Source of the DNA: Hydrogenophaga intermedia
GTDB taxonomy: Bacteria; Pseudomonadota; Gammaproteobacteria; Burkholderiales; Burkholderiaceae_C
Direction of reading: 5' to 3'
Length of the DNA stretch: 64,000 bases
NCBI RefSeq assembly: GCF_023715105.1
Contig: NZ_JAMBNO010000007.1
Location: 141,587-205,586, forward strand
Part shown: piece after piece, positions 1 through 8,621 of the stretch
How positions within the stretch are numbered: position 1 is the stretch's first letter
How the letters are laid out: every line of letters begins with the position of its first letter
The notes under the pieces: model-generated
Databases searched by the model: none
Told to the model about the DNA's origin: nothing
What the model saw: only the letters and a program-made list of their open reading frames with translations
Program-made: the position numbers and the translations under genes

Positions 1-1267
1 CGAGCAGCTGCTCGACGCGGCCGAACAGCTCGGCGGCAAAGGCCACTTCCTTCGGGCCGTGCATCTTGGGCTTGACGATGTAGACCGAGCCCTTGCGCGA
101 GTTGCGCAGCGGGTGCGTCTTGTCCTTCTTGAGGTCGTGGATGGCGATCGCGGTGGTGATGACCGCGTCCATGATGCCTTCGGGAATCTCCTTGCCCTCG
201 GGGCCCCACAGGATGGCCGGGTTGGTCATCAGGTGGCCGACGTTGCGCACGAAGAGCAGCGAGCGGCCGTGCAGGCGCACGGCTTTCTTGCCGTTCGGGG
301 CCGTGTACTCGCGGTCGCCGTTGAGGCCACGCTTGAGCGTCTGGCCACCCTTCTCGAAGGTCTCGGTGAGCGTGCCCTTGAGAATGCCCAGCCAGTTGCG
401 GTAGGCCAGCAGCTTGTCTTCGGCGTCGACGGCGGCCACCGAGTCCTCGAGGTCGAGAATGGTCGACAGCGCGGCCTCGACCACCAGGTCGCTCACACCA
501 GCCGGGTCGGTCTTGCCGATCGGCGTGTCGGGGCGGATCTGGATTTCCAGGTGCAGACCGTTGTGCTGCAGCAGCACGGCCGAGGGTGCCTTTGCGTCGC
601 CCTGGTAGCCCACGAACTGCGACTTGTCGTCCAGCTTGCTGGTCTTGCCATCGGCCAGCGTGACGACCAGCTCGCCGTCCTTGACGCGGTAACCCTTGGA
701 GCCGACGTGCGAGCCCTTCTTCAGCGGGGCGGTGCGGTCGAGCACGTGGCGCGCCCATTCGATGACCTTGGCGCCGCGCTTGGGGTTGTAGCGCGTGCCC
801 TTTTCGCAGCCGTTGGTCTCGGCGATCACGTCGGTGCCGTAGAGCGCGTCGTACAGCGAGCCCCAGCGTGCGTTGGCGGCGTTGAGTGCGTAGCGCGCGT
901 TCAGGATCGGCACCACCAGCTGAGGGCCGGCCTGCACCGCGAGCTCGTCATCCACGTTCTTCGTCGTGGCCTTGACCTTGCCGGGTTCGGGCACGAGGTA
1001 GCCGATGGTCTCGAGGAACTTGCGGTAGGCCGCCATGTCGCGCACCGGGCCGGGGTTGGCGCTGTGCCAGGTGTCCAGCTCGGTCTGCAGGCGGTCGCGT
1101 TCGGCCAGCAACGCGGCGTTCTTGGGGGCCAGCGCGTGCACCAGCGTGCCAAAGCCTTGCCAGAAGGCCGCAGGCGCCACGCCCGTGCCGGGCAGCACCT
1201 CGGTGTTGATGAAGTCGTGCAGGGCGGTGTCGACCTGCAGGCCGTGGACGGTGGTTCTGGCGCTCAT
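1..1267 (-). CDS. glcB: malate synthase G (5' part, runs off the window)
   Basis: Condenses glyoxylate with acetyl-CoA to malate in the glyoxylate/glycolate pathway, in the cytoplasm. About 422 N-terminal residues are visible; the family is normally about 720 residues, so the C-terminal part lies beyond base 1. The translation has the long N-terminal region typical of the G isoform (start [13 protein letters not shown], then [27 protein letters not shown] and, later, [15 protein letters not shown] and [13 protein letters not shown] segments), which separates it from the shorter AceB form. The start is an ATG complementing 1265-1267, preceded by a GGAG at suitable distance. It lies 28 bases downstream of the dehalogenase-like gene on the same strand, so the two may be cotranscribed. 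Identity rests on remembered family sequence; the catalytic C-terminal residues cannot be checked here. Confidence 0.93.
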   Translation of the reverse strand, partial: MSARTTVHGLQVDTALHDFINTEVLPGTGVAPAAFWQGFGTLVHALAPKNAALLAERDRLQTELDTWHSANPGPVRDMAAYRKFLETIGYLVPEPGKVKATTKNVDDELAVQAGPQLVVPILNARYALNAANARWGSLYDALYGTDVIAETNGCEKGTRYNPKRGAKVIEWARHVLDRTAPLKKGSHVGSKGYRVKDGELVVTLADGKTSKLDDKSQFVGYQGDAKAPSAVLLQHNGLHLEIQIRPDTPIGKTDPAGVSDLVVEAALSTILDLEDSVAAVDAEDKLLAYRNWLGILKGTLTETFEKGGQTLKRGLNGDREYTAPNGKKAVRLHGRSLLFVRNVGHLMTNPAILWGPEGKEIPEGIMDAVITTAIAIHDLKKDKTHPLRNSRKGSVYIVKPKMHGPKEVAFAAELFGRVEQLL

Positions 1268-1295
1268 GGGGCGGGCTCCGTGTGAAGGTGGGGGA

Positions 1296-1997
1296 TCAGA
1301 AGAAATCGAGCACCGCGCGCAGGTTGGTGCCGCTGGCGGTGGGTTGGGTGTCGAGCTGTTCGAACGGCAGGTTGGCGCGGTTGATCCACAGGGTCTGGTA
1401 GCCGAACCAGGTGGCGCCCAGAACGTCCCAGGCGTTGCTGCTCACGAACAGGATCTGCGCGCGCGCCAGGCCGGTGGCCTGCTCGCCCAACGCGTAGAGC
1501 GACGGCGCGATCTTGTATTGGCGCACCGCATCGGCGCTGATGACCGGGTCGATCAGGCTGTCCAGGCCCGCGCTGCGCAGCGCGATGCCCAGCATCTCGG
1601 GATCGCCGTTGGACAGGATGCCGGTGGTGATGCCTTGTGAGCGCAGCGCCTGGATCACCTCGCGGTTCTCGGGGTAGGCCGAGAGGTGGCGGTACTGGTT
1701 CATGAGGCTGGCCGCCGCGTCGGCGTAGGTGGCCCAGTCGTCCACCGCCTGCGGCACGATGGCCTGGATCGCATAGCGCAATGCGCGCTCGGTGATGTCC
1801 CAGAAGCTGAGGTAGCGCGCGGGGTCGCCGCTCATGGTGACGAGGCGCGAATAGTCGATCTGGCGGTCGCGCCAGAGCACGGCCAGCCGCGCGCCGCGGC
1901 CCGGGAAGAGTTGTTCCGCGCGCAGGCCCACGCTGTAGACGTCGAACAGCGTGCCGTAGGCGTCGAAAAGCACGGCCTGGGGTTTGGGCATGCCCAT
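1296..1997 (-). CDS. haloacid dehalogenase, type II (HAD superfamily)
   Basis: A 233-residue HAD-superfamily hydrolase resembling (S)-2-haloacid dehalogenases, which replace the halogen of L-2-haloacids by hydroxyl through an aspartyl ester. Visible motifs: nucleophile Asp12 in FDAYGTLFD, the SNGDPEM segment (motif II) near residue 128, a conserved Lys in [10 protein letters not shown], and the SSNAWD motif near residue 185 that is characteristic of the dehalogenase subgroup. Length fits the family (220-240). It may start at the second Met (residue 3). It is upstream of glcB on the same strand and divergent from the CoA-transferase gene. The physiological substrate is not shown by the sequence; neighbouring glyoxylate metabolism would also fit a 2-hydroxyacid-related housekeeping phosphatase/dehalogenase. 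Confidence 0.85.
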   Translation of the reverse strand: MGMPKPQAVLFDAYGTLFDVYSVGLRAEQLFPGRGARLAVLWRDRQIDYSRLVTMSGDPARYLSFWDITERALRYAIQAIVPQAVDDWATYADAAASLMNQYRHLSAYPENREVIQALRSQGITTGILSNGDPEMLGIALRSAGLDSLIDPVISADAVRQYKIAPSLYALGEQATGLARAQILFVSSNAWDVLGATWFGYQTLWINRANLPFEQLDTQPTASGTNLRAVLDFF

Positions 1998-2100
1998 ACT
2001 CTATTGCTGACCTGGGCTGCCATTGATGGCCCATCGGGCCATTTATCCATGACTTTTTTGCGTGTAATCTGCGTGCCTTGACCCCTCGCCTGGAGCCCGC

Positions 2101-3330
2101 GTGTCCGCCGCCAACCCTGCCACTGACGAATCCCCGCCCACGCTGCCGCTGCACGGCATCCGCGTCGTCGAGTTCACCCACATGGTCATGGGGCCCACCT
2201 GCGGCCTGGTGCTGGCCGATCTCGGCGCCGAGGTCATCAAGGTGGAGCCGCCCACGGGCGACAACACGCGTCACCTGCTGGGTTCGGGCGCGGGCTTCTT
2301 CCCGCTCTTCAACCGCAGCAAGAAGAGCGTGGTGCTCGACCTGCACAGCGACGAGGGCCGCGCGGCGGCGTTGAAACTCATCGCCACCGCCGACGTGGTG
2401 GGCGAGAACTTCAAGCCCTCGACGATGAAGAAGCTGGGTCTGGACTACGCCAGCCTCAAGGACCGCTTTCCGCGCTTGATCTACGTGAGCCACAAGGGCT
2501 TCCTGCCCGGGCCCTACGACCACCGCACCGCGCTGGACGAGGTGGTGCAGATGATGGGCGGGCTCGCCTACATGACCGGGCGCCCCGGCGACCCGCTGCG
2601 CGCGGGCACCAGCGTCAACGACATCATGGGCGGCATGTTCGGCGCCATCGCGGTGCTGGCCGCCCTGCGCGAGCGCGAGTTCACCGGCCGCGGCCAGGAG
2701 GTGCAGAGCGCGCTGTTCGAGAACAACATCTTCCTGGTGGCGCAGCACATGCTGCAGTACGCGGTCACCGGTGTGCCCGCCAACCCCATGCCGCAGCGCA
2801 TCTCGCCCTGGGGCATCTACGACGTCTTCGAGGTGGCCGAGGGCGAGCAGATTTTCCTGGCGGTGGTGAGCGACACGCAGTGGGCGATCTTCTGCAATGC
2901 CATGGGCTGGGACGACTGGAAGGGCGATGAGCGCCTGCGCAGCAACAACGACCGGGTGCGCGCGCGCGACTGGTTGCTGCCCGAGATGCGGCGCCGGGTC
3001 GCTGCGCGCAGCAAGCGGGAACTGGCCGAGCTGTTCGAGTCGCACGGTCTGCCGTTCGCGCCGATCACCAGGCCCCACGAGTTGCTCGAAGACCCCCACC
3101 TCAAGGCCACCGGCGGGCTGGCGCCGATCACCCTGCCCGACGGCGAACGCGCCGGCCAGACCGTGTCCACCGTGCCATTGCCCTTCACCCTGCACGGCCA
3201 GCGCCTGCCCGTGCGCAGCCCGCCAAGGCTGGGCGAGCACAGTGCCGAGGTGTTGCGCGCCCTGGGTTACGACGACGCGGCCATCGAGCGCCTGGGCCGC
3301 GCAGCGCCCCGGCCCGCCGGCCAGACCTGA
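2101..3330 (+). CDS. CaiB/BaiF family III CoA-transferase
   Basis: A 409-residue class III CoA-transferase that would move CoA between carboxylic acids. It opens with the typical PLHGIRVVEFTHMVMGPTCG segment followed by LADLGAEVIKVEPPTGD, and carries the expected catalytic aspartate (Asp174, in SVNDIMGGMFGA) followed by the AxLAAL helix. Length is normal for the family (about 400). The start is a GTG at 2101, since no in-frame ATG precedes the conserved N-terminus. A LysR gene begins 2 bases after its stop, so the two are probably one transcript. A possible -10 (TGTAAT, 2063-2068) lies in the 103-base gap shared with the divergent dehalogenase gene. The acids used cannot be told from the sequence. 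Confidence 0.9.
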   Translation: MSAANPATDESPPTLPLHGIRVVEFTHMVMGPTCGLVLADLGAEVIKVEPPTGDNTRHLLGSGAGFFPLFNRSKKSVVLDLHSDEGRAAALKLIATADVVGENFKPSTMKKLGLDYASLKDRFPRLIYVSHKGFLPGPYDHRTALDEVVQMMGGLAYMTGRPGDPLRAGTSVNDIMGGMFGAIAVLAALREREFTGRGQEVQSALFENNIFLVAQHMLQYAVTGVPANPMPQRISPWGIYDVFEVAEGEQIFLAVVSDTQWAIFCNAMGWDDWKGDERLRSNNDRVRARDWLLPEMRRRVAARSKRELAELFESHGLPFAPITRPHELLEDPHLKATGGLAPITLPDGERAGQTVSTVPLPFTLHGQRLPVRSPPRLGEHSAEVLRALGYDDAAIERLGRAAPRPAGQT

Positions 3331-3332
3331 AC

Positions 3333-4265
3333 ATGGACAAGCTCAAGCAGCTCGAAACCTTCGTCTCGGTGGCCACGCGCGGCAGCCTCACGGCCGCAGC
3401 GCGCGCCGAATCGGTGGCGCCGGCCATCATCGGGCGTCGGCTCGACGCGCTCGAATCGCGCCTGGGCGTGAAGCTGCTGGTGCGCACCACGCGGCGCATT
3501 TCGCTCACGCACGAGGGCAGTGCCTTCCTTGAGGACTGCCAGCGCCTGCTGACCGACCTCTCCAACGCCGAGGCCAGCGTGAGCGCGGGCGGCGTCAAGG
3601 CCAGCGGCCACCTGCGCATCACCGCCCCCGCGGGTTTCGGCCGGCGCCACGTGGCCCCGCTGGTGCCGCGCTTTCGCGACCTTCACCCGGAGGTCACCAT
3701 CTCGCTCAACCTGTCGGACCGCGTGGTCGACGTGGCGGGTGAGGGCTACGACTGCGCGGTGCGCGTGGGCGACCTGCCCGACTCATCGCTGGTGAGCGTG
3801 CGCCTGGCCGACAACCGCCGTCTCTGCGTGGCCGCGCCCGCCTACCTGCAGCGCCGCGGTACGCCCGCCACGCCGGCCGATCTGGCGCGCCACGACTGCC
3901 TTACGCTGTCCAGCGATGCGTCGCAGACGCGTGGCTGGGCGTTCTCCATGCCGGTCGATGGCGGTGAGGCCGGTGCGCGCGAGGTGCACTACCTGCGCCC
4001 CGGCGGCCCACTGGACTGCAGCGACGGTCAGGTGCTGCACGAGTGGTGCCTGTCCGGCCTGGGCCTGGCCTGGCGCAGCACCTGGGAGGTGGAGGCCGAC
4101 ATCCAGGCCGGCCGCCTGCAAAGCGTGCTCGACGACTTCGCCGCGCCGCCCAACGGCATCTACGCGCTGTTCCCGCAGCGCAAGCACCTGGCGCTGCGCG
4201 TGCGCCTGTGGATCGATTTCCTCAAGCACGAGTACGGGCGGGCGGCGTACTGGGCGGGGCGTTGA
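3333..4265 (+). CDS. LysR-family transcriptional regulator
   Basis: A 310-residue LysR-type regulator: N-terminal winged helix-turn-helix (about residues 3-60, LKQLETFVSVATRGSLTAAA then RRLDALESRLGVKLLVRTTR), linker helix, and a C-terminal periplasmic-binding-protein-like effector domain (about 90-300). It resembles the PA2877/DsdC-like subgroup with GHLRITAPAGFGRRHVAP at the domain junction. It follows the CoA-transferase gene by 2 bases, so it is likely cotranscribed with it rather than in the classical divergent arrangement. Its last 44 bases overlap the convergent davA gene. Effector and targets are unknown. Confidence 0.92.
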   Translation: MDKLKQLETFVSVATRGSLTAAARAESVAPAIIGRRLDALESRLGVKLLVRTTRRISLTHEGSAFLEDCQRLLTDLSNAEASVSAGGVKASGHLRITAPAGFGRRHVAPLVPRFRDLHPEVTISLNLSDRVVDVAGEGYDCAVRVGDLPDSSLVSVRLADNRRLCVAAPAYLQRRGTPATPADLARHDCLTLSSDASQTRGWAFSMPVDGGEAGAREVHYLRPGGPLDCSDGQVLHEWCLSGLGLAWRSTWEVEADIQAGRLQSVLDDFAAPPNGIYALFPQRKHLALRVRLWIDFLKHEYGRAAYWAGR

Positions 4266-4989
4266 GCGGCCGCAGGGCGGCATCCAGCAGGCAGGGCGCG
4301 CGCCCGGCCTCCGCGATGCGCGAGCCGTCACCACCGACGGCGGTGCTCAGCCCGTTGTAGACCGTCCCGCCCTCCTGCCCGCAGGCATTCGCATAGGCGA
4401 TCGCCAGGCCCGACCGCAGCGCCGCGTCGGGCAGGCGGACGTGCTGCACGTCATCGAAGCCCGCCATGTTGGCGGTGGGCACCATCACGGCGTGCGCGCC
4501 GCGCGCGGCCAGCGATTGCAGCGGTGCATCGTGCTCCACGTCGAAGCAGATCAGCAGGCCCAGGCGCCAGCCTTGCCAGGCGAACAGCGCGGGTGGGTCC
4601 ATGCCGGGCGAGAAGCGCTGCGCGTCGCCGTCGCCAAACAGGTGGATCTTGCGGTGAACCGCAAGCACCGTGCCCGAGGCGTCGATGGCGGCGGCGCTGT
4701 TGTACGGCAGGGCGCCGGGGTTCGCTTCGGGCCAGCCGGTGACGAGGCCGATGCCTTCTCGCAGTGCGATCGCGCGCACCGCCGCGATCAGCGGCCCGTC
4801 CACCGGCTCGGCGCGCGCGGCGATCAGCGCGGGATCGATCAGGTAGCCGGTGAGGAACATCTCCGGCGTGATCAGCCAGTGCGCGCCCTGTGCGGCCGCG
4901 TCGCGTGCCACGGTCTGCAGCCGCGTGAGCGCCTCGGCGCTGTCGGCCGGGTGCGGCGTCTGCCACAGCGCCAGGCGCAAGGCGTCCAT
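4222..4989 (-). CDS. davA: 5-aminovaleramide amidohydrolase (nitrilase superfamily)
   Basis: A 255-residue carbon-nitrogen hydrolase with the full nitrilase triad visible: Glu43 (TPEMFLTGY), Lys114 (HRKIHLFG) and Cys148 (LLICFDVE). It resembles remembered DavA (delta-aminovaleramidase) in the PEMFLTGY, K-HLFG-D-RFSPG and VPTANM segments. It sits 4 bases after davB, whose product 5-aminovaleramide is the DavA substrate, so the proposed reaction is 5-aminovaleramide to 5-aminovalerate plus ammonia in lysine catabolism. The ATG at 4989 is chosen because the conserved N-terminal strand (RLALWQT) begins at once; the open frame continues upstream only inside davB. One small oddity is CFDVEHDAP in place of the usual CYDIEFPE. 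The 3' end overlaps the convergent LysR gene by 44 bases. Confidence 0.88.
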   Translation of the reverse strand: MDALRLALWQTPHPADSAEALTRLQTVARDAAAQGAHWLITPEMFLTGYLIDPALIAARAEPVDGPLIAAVRAIALREGIGLVTGWPEANPGALPYNSAAAIDASGTVLAVHRKIHLFGDGDAQRFSPGMDPPALFAWQGWRLGLLICFDVEHDAPLQSLAARGAHAVMVPTANMAGFDDVQHVRLPDAALRSGLAIAYANACGQEGGTVYNGLSTAVGGDGSRIAEAGRAPCLLDAALRPLNAPPSTPPARTRA

Positions 4990-4993
4990 GGCG

Positions 4994-6655
4994 TCAATCC
5001 GGCAGGGCCACCGGCCCGATGCGGGGATAGGCCTCGCATGGCCCGGGGTTGTCGTCGTGGGCGGTGCCGCCCAACTGGCGCACGATGCCCGCCACCGCGT
5101 TGAGCGCGGTCTGCACCGCGCCCTCCACCCAGGCGGGCGTGAAGGACACGTCGTCGCCCGCGAGGAACAGCCCGCGTTCCTGCGCGGGCAGCGCGTCCTG
5201 CAGGAAGTGTCCGTACATGCGGTGGTTGTAGCGGTAGTGGCCCGGCAGCGCGCCCTTGAAGGCGCCCAGGAAGTGCGGGTCGGCCTCCCACGACACGCTG
5301 ATCGGGTCGCCGATGACATGGCTGGCGATGTCCACGTCGGGATAAATCTTCTTCAGTGCCGACAAGGCGAGCTGCACGCGCCGCGATGTCGGGTGCGGCA
5401 GCATCTTGAGCGCGTCGCTCATCCAGGCGTAGCTCAGGCAGATCACGCCGGGTTGGTCGGGCCCGTTGTCGAACAGGTAGGTGCCGCGCGTGAGGCGGTC
5501 GGTGAGCGTCATGCCCATCACCGGCCAACCGTCGGCGCGCAGATCGTTCCAGAGCGGCCGGTCGACCATCACGAAGGTCTTGGACGACTGCATGTAGCGC
5601 GTGCGGTCCAGCGCCATCCACAGCTTGTGCGACAGCAGCGACTCCTCGACCGCGATCTGCGTGGTGAGCAGCCAGCTCTGGCAGGTGACCAGCACCGCGG
5701 CGTAGCGGCGGGTGTTGCCGAGCACGTCGGTCACCGCCAGGCGGCCATCGGGTGCGCGCGCGATCGCCGCCACACCGGGCCGGGGTGCGCCGCCGTGCAG
5801 CTGCGCGAGCGAGGTGCCCGCGCCCCAGTGCTGCATCGCGCGCGCCGCTGGCGCGTGTTGCCACAGGCCCTGCGGCACCTGCTGCACGCCGCCCACCACG
5901 AGGTGCTGGTCTTCGTCGCAACCCGTGAGCACCACGCGCAGGATCTCCAGCATCGAGTTGGGGAAGTCGGAATCCCAGCCGCCGGTGCCAAAGCCAACCT
6001 GGCCGAACACCTCGCGGTGGTGGAACGAGAGCCGCTGGAACGCGCTGGACTGCGCGACGAAGTCGTAGAAGGTGCGGTCGTCCCAGAGCGGTACCAGCCG
6101 GTCCCACAGCGCCTTCAGGCGCGGCACGTCGCGCTCGCGCAGGGCGTCCTGCAGTTCGCCGAAACCGGCGCCTTCTTCGAGCGCGCTGGCCCAGGCGTCA
6201 GCCACCTCACGAAACAGCGGCGGCAGATCTGCCAGCGTGCGCGCGCGGTGCGTGCAGCCCTCGAGGTCGATCACCGTGCAGCCGGCCGCGGGCGTCAACG
6301 GGTTGGGGAAGGGCCGGGTCTGCAGCCCGAGTTGGTGCACGTAGTGGAAGAAGGCCGTGCCCGAGCGCGGAAAGCGCATGCCGCCCAGCTCGGCCACCAC
6401 CCCGTGACCGCCTTCAAAGGCCTGCGAGCGCAAGCGCCCGCCCAGGCGCGAGGCCTCATAGACGACAGGCCTGAGGCCCAGCCTCATGAGCTCGTGCGCG
6501 GCGGTCATGCCCGCCATGCCCGCGCCCACGATGGCCACCTCGGTGCCGTGCAGGTCGCGCGGCAGGCGGCCCAGGCCCGCGGGGTGGCGCAGCCAGTCGT
6601 CGAAGGCGAAGGGGAAGTCGGGGCCGAAGACGGTGACGGGTTGGTTCGATGCCAT
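4994..6655 (-). CDS. davB: L-lysine 2-monooxygenase (flavin amine oxidase family)
   Basis: A 553-residue FAD enzyme expected to convert L-lysine and oxygen to 5-aminovaleramide, CO2 and water, the first step of the 5-aminovalerate route. It starts with the VTVFGPDFPFAFDDWLRHPA segment characteristic of Pseudomonas putida DavB, then the dinucleotide-binding GxGxxG (VAIVGAGMAG, residues 40-49), the GGRLRSQAF FAD motif, AELGGMRFP, WDDRTFYDF, GGWDSDFPNSMLEI, RTRYMQSSKTF and the C-terminal AGDDVSFTPAWVEGAVQT FAD segment. Similarity to remembered DavB runs over the whole length. ATG at 6655; the exporter stop is 5 bases upstream and davA starts 4 bases downstream, so the three form a tight operon. 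Close relatives (tryptophan or phenylalanine monooxygenases) are less likely given this and the neighbours. Confidence 0.9.
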   Translation of the reverse strand: MASNQPVTVFGPDFPFAFDDWLRHPAGLGRLPRDLHGTEVAIVGAGMAGMTAAHELMRLGLRPVVYEASRLGGRLRSQAFEGGHGVVAELGGMRFPRSGTAFFHYVHQLGLQTRPFPNPLTPAAGCTVIDLEGCTHRARTLADLPPLFREVADAWASALEEGAGFGELQDALRERDVPRLKALWDRLVPLWDDRTFYDFVAQSSAFQRLSFHHREVFGQVGFGTGGWDSDFPNSMLEILRVVLTGCDEDQHLVVGGVQQVPQGLWQHAPAARAMQHWGAGTSLAQLHGGAPRPGVAAIARAPDGRLAVTDVLGNTRRYAAVLVTCQSWLLTTQIAVEESLLSHKLWMALDRTRYMQSSKTFVMVDRPLWNDLRADGWPVMGMTLTDRLTRGTYLFDNGPDQPGVICLSYAWMSDALKMLPHPTSRRVQLALSALKKIYPDVDIASHVIGDPISVSWEADPHFLGAFKGALPGHYRYNHRMYGHFLQDALPAQERGLFLAGDDVSFTPAWVEGAVQTALNAVAGIVRQLGGTAHDDNPGPCEAYPRIGPVALPD

Positions 6656-6660
6656 GGTGC

Positions 6661-7287
6661 TCAGAAGAGGGACAGCAGCAGCCACAAGGCCGTGCCCCAC
6701 ATCATGAGCGCCACCAGGCCATCCAGCACACGCCACAGGTGCAGCGAGTTCAGGCGCCGGCCCATCCAGAAGGCGGCCGCGCCGAAGCCCACGAACCAGA
6801 TCAGCGAGCCGGTGGCCGCACCCAGGCCGAACACCTGGCTGGCCGGGCCATAGGCCAGCGAGGCGGTGCCGATCAGCACCGCGGTGTCGAGCCAGGCATG
6901 CGGGTTGAGCCAGGAAAACGCCAGGGCCGAGAAGACGGCCTGCTTGCGGGTGCTGGGCGCCGGCGGCGTCGGCTGACCCTCGGGTGTGCGTGCCTGAGGC
7001 GAGCGAAACCGTTGGAAGGCCTGCCAGCCGTAGACCGAGAGGAACAGCACGCCGGCGCCGATGAGCGCGCCCTGCAGCTTGTCCGAGAGCCCGCCCAGTT
7101 GCGCCAGGCCCAGTACGCCGAGGGCGATCAGGCCGACATCGGACAGCGCACACACCGCCACCGTGAGCCACAGGTGCTGGCGCTGCAGGCCCATGCGCAG
7201 CACGTGCGCGTTCTGTGGGCCGATGGCCATGATCAGCGACAGGCTCAGCAGCATGCCGGCGGAGAAGACGGGAAAGCTCAGGGTCAT
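6661..7287 (-). CDS. lysE: LysE/ArgO-family basic amino acid exporter
   Basis: A 208-residue inner-membrane exporter with six hydrophobic segments (about 7-27, 38-65, 68-86, 112-135, 145-170, 180-205). It has the signature IMAIGPQNAHVLRMGL near residue 19 and FSWLNPHAWLDT in the second half, both typical of LysE/ArgO proteins that export lysine and arginine, rather than of the RhtB branch. It is the first gene of the lysE-davB-davA operon and is divergent from an ArgP/LysG-type regulator, the standard partner of this exporter family. An intracellular lysine surplus could thus be both exported and degraded. Whether lysine or arginine is preferred is inferred from context only. Confidence 0.87.
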   Translation of the reverse strand: MTLSFPVFSAGMLLSLSLIMAIGPQNAHVLRMGLQRQHLWLTVAVCALSDVGLIALGVLGLAQLGGLSDKLQGALIGAGVLFLSVYGWQAFQRFRSPQARTPEGQPTPPAPSTRKQAVFSALAFSWLNPHAWLDTAVLIGTASLAYGPASQVFGLGAATGSLIWFVGFGAAAFWMGRRLNSLHLWRVLDGLVALMMWGTALWLLLSLF

Positions 7288-7390
7288 GTCGGACTCGCGG
7301 TTCTGGGGTGACAGCGGAGCGCATGGTGCCGCAATTCGGGCTGTTGTTTAATAGAGTTGATGCGAATTCGATTCACTCAAGCCAGACTTA
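7288..7390. promoter_or_regulatory. divergent control region lysE-davBA / argP-lysG
   Basis: A 103-base gap between the divergent exporter operon and its regulator. It is markedly AT-richer between 7345 and 7380 and contains the 8-base palindrome CGAATTCG (7363-7370) and, on the minus strand, a weak -10-like TATTAA. ArgP/LysG-type regulators bind such shared regions and activate the exporter when lysine or arginine is in excess. Exact operator and promoter positions are not resolved by reading. Confidence 0.45.
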
Positions 7391-8314
7391 ATGATCGATC
7401 CGCGCCATCTCGATGCACTGGCCGCCGTGGTGGAGCATGGGGGCTTCGGCCCGGCCGCGCAGGCCTTGAAGCTCACCCTTGCGGCCGTGTCGCTGCGCAT
7501 CAAGTCGCTGGAAGACCAGCTGGGCCAGCGCCTGCTGGTGCGTGGCAAGCGCGTGCGCGCCACGCCTGCGGGGCAGGCGCTGCTGGGCCACGTCAAGCAG
7601 GTGCGCATGATGGAGGCCGACCTGCTGGCCGGTCTGCGTGGCGGCGAGGCGCGCGCGGGCGAGCGCTGGCAGAGCCTGTCGGTGGCAATCAACGCCGATT
7701 CGGTGTCCAGCTGGTTCCTGCCCGGTGTGGCGCCGCTGCTGGCGCGCCACCGCCTGCTGGTGGAAATCGTGATCGACGACCAGGACCACACGCACGACGC
7801 CTTGAAGAGCGGTGACGTGCTGGGCTGCGTCACCACCCGTGCCGACGCGATGCGCGGCTGCGTGGCCGAGCCGCTGGGCGTGATGCGTTATCACTGCGTG
7901 GCCACCGCCGCCGTGGCGCAGCGCTGCCGAACGCCACGCGGGGCGGTGTCGCCGCACAAGCTGCTGGCACAGCCCGCGGTCATCTTCAACCGCAAGGACG
8001 CGCTGCAGGACGCCTTTCTGGCGCAGCACATCGGCCTGCGCCAGCCGGCCTACCCGCGCCACTACGTGCCCGCGGTGGAGGCCTTCGAGACCGCGATCGG
8101 CCTTGGCCTGGGCTGGGGCATGGTGCCCGAGCAGCACCTGCCCAAACACCCCGCGCTGGTCGAGCTGCTGCCTGGCGCCACGGTGGATGTGGCCTTGTAT
8201 TGGCAGCACTGGGCGCACGAGCCGCCCTCGGCGCAGCGGCTTACCGCGGCGGTGAGGGCAGCGGCCGCTCAGCGGCTGGCACCCATGCCCTCCGCCGCCC
8301 CCGCGGCGGCGTGA
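7391..8314 (+). CDS. argP: ArgP/LysG-type LysR regulator of lysine export
   Basis: A 307-residue LysR regulator of the ArgP (IciA)/LysG branch. The N-terminal helix-turn-helix (residues 1-60) includes the branch-typical LRIKSLEDQLGQRLLVRGKRV, and the effector domain shows LSVAINADSVSSWFLPGVAPLL, the hallmark ArgP/LysG sequence for NADS-x-x-TW. These regulators sense lysine/arginine and control LysE/ArgO exporters. Here it is divergent from the lysE-davB-davA operon, so it probably controls both export and degradation of lysine. Start ATG at 7391. The 3' end overlaps the convergent small gene at 8269-8505 by 46 bases. Confidence 0.9.
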   Translation: MIDPRHLDALAAVVEHGGFGPAAQALKLTLAAVSLRIKSLEDQLGQRLLVRGKRVRATPAGQALLGHVKQVRMMEADLLAGLRGGEARAGERWQSLSVAINADSVSSWFLPGVAPLLARHRLLVEIVIDDQDHTHDALKSGDVLGCVTTRADAMRGCVAEPLGVMRYHCVATAAVAQRCRTPRGAVSPHKLLAQPAVIFNRKDALQDAFLAQHIGLRQPAYPRHYVPAVEAFETAIGLGLGWGMVPEQHLPKHPALVELLPGATVDVALYWQHWAHEPPSAQRLTAAVRAAAAQRLAPMPSAAPAAA

Positions 8315-8505
8315 GCCGCGCTGGCGCCGGCGCGGTGCCGCAGTCGCGCCTGCAGCCGCTGCCTGCTGCGCGCCAGGCGCGCGGCGGCGTCGAGCTGCAA
8401 CCGGGCCCAGACCGCGTCCGCGCCGCGCCAGAAGTCCGCCATGGCCTCGCGGCGCAGGGCGTGCGCCCGCGCCTCATGCCGGGTCAAGGAAGGGTCGTTG
8501 TGCAT
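8269..8505 (-). CDS. small hypothetical protein, 78 residues
   Basis: A 78-residue Arg/Ala-rich, helix-forming protein (MHNDPSLTRHEARAHALRREAM..., then DFWRGADAVWARLQLDAAARLARSR). The pattern of a RREAxxxFWxGAD core followed by an amphipathic Arg-rich helix is one I associate with small uncharacterised Burkholderiales proteins; function unknown. The ATG at 8505 has GGAGCG upstream at suitable spacing; a longer frame upstream to 8613 would read through the intergenic region and is not preferred. It is divergent from the LysR gene at 8622, which places a LysR-type operator between them, so it may be that regulator's target. It overlaps the end of the argP-like gene. Confidence 0.6.
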   Translation of the reverse strand: MHNDPSLTRHEARAHALRREAMADFWRGADAVWARLQLDAAARLARSRQRLQARLRHRAGASAAHAAAGAAEGMGASR

Positions 8506-8585
8506 GGCATCGCTCCGCTGGTTGGGCTGTGGGTGAACTCTAGAAACAACACCAAATGCCCGAAACCGCATGAAATGCCAATGGC

Positions 8586-8604
8586 TTTTGCAGAAACTGC
8601 AAAA
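8586..8604. promoter_or_regulatory. LysR-type operator, perfect dyad with T-N11-A
   Basis: TTTTGCAG-AAA-CTGCAAAA is a perfect 8-bp inverted repeat. Its core, 8589-8601, fits the LysR consensus T-N11-A. It lies 17 bases before the LysR start at 8622, in the 116-base gap shared with the divergent small gene. Likely an autoregulatory operator. Confidence 0.6.
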
Positions 8605-8621
8605 CCCGCACAATCCGTTCG

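Noticed and set aside
59..1285. A 408-codon plus-strand frame opposite malate synthase
   Set aside because: The minus-strand translation is a clear GlcB; the plus frame is its antisense shadow.
4994..6655. davB as tryptophan 2-monooxygenase of an indole-acetamide (auxin) pathway
   Set aside because: The N-terminal GPDFPFAFDDWL block and the exporter/ArgP context match lysine monooxygenase, and the neighbour is a DavA-like nitrilase-fold enzyme rather than an amidase-signature IaaH.
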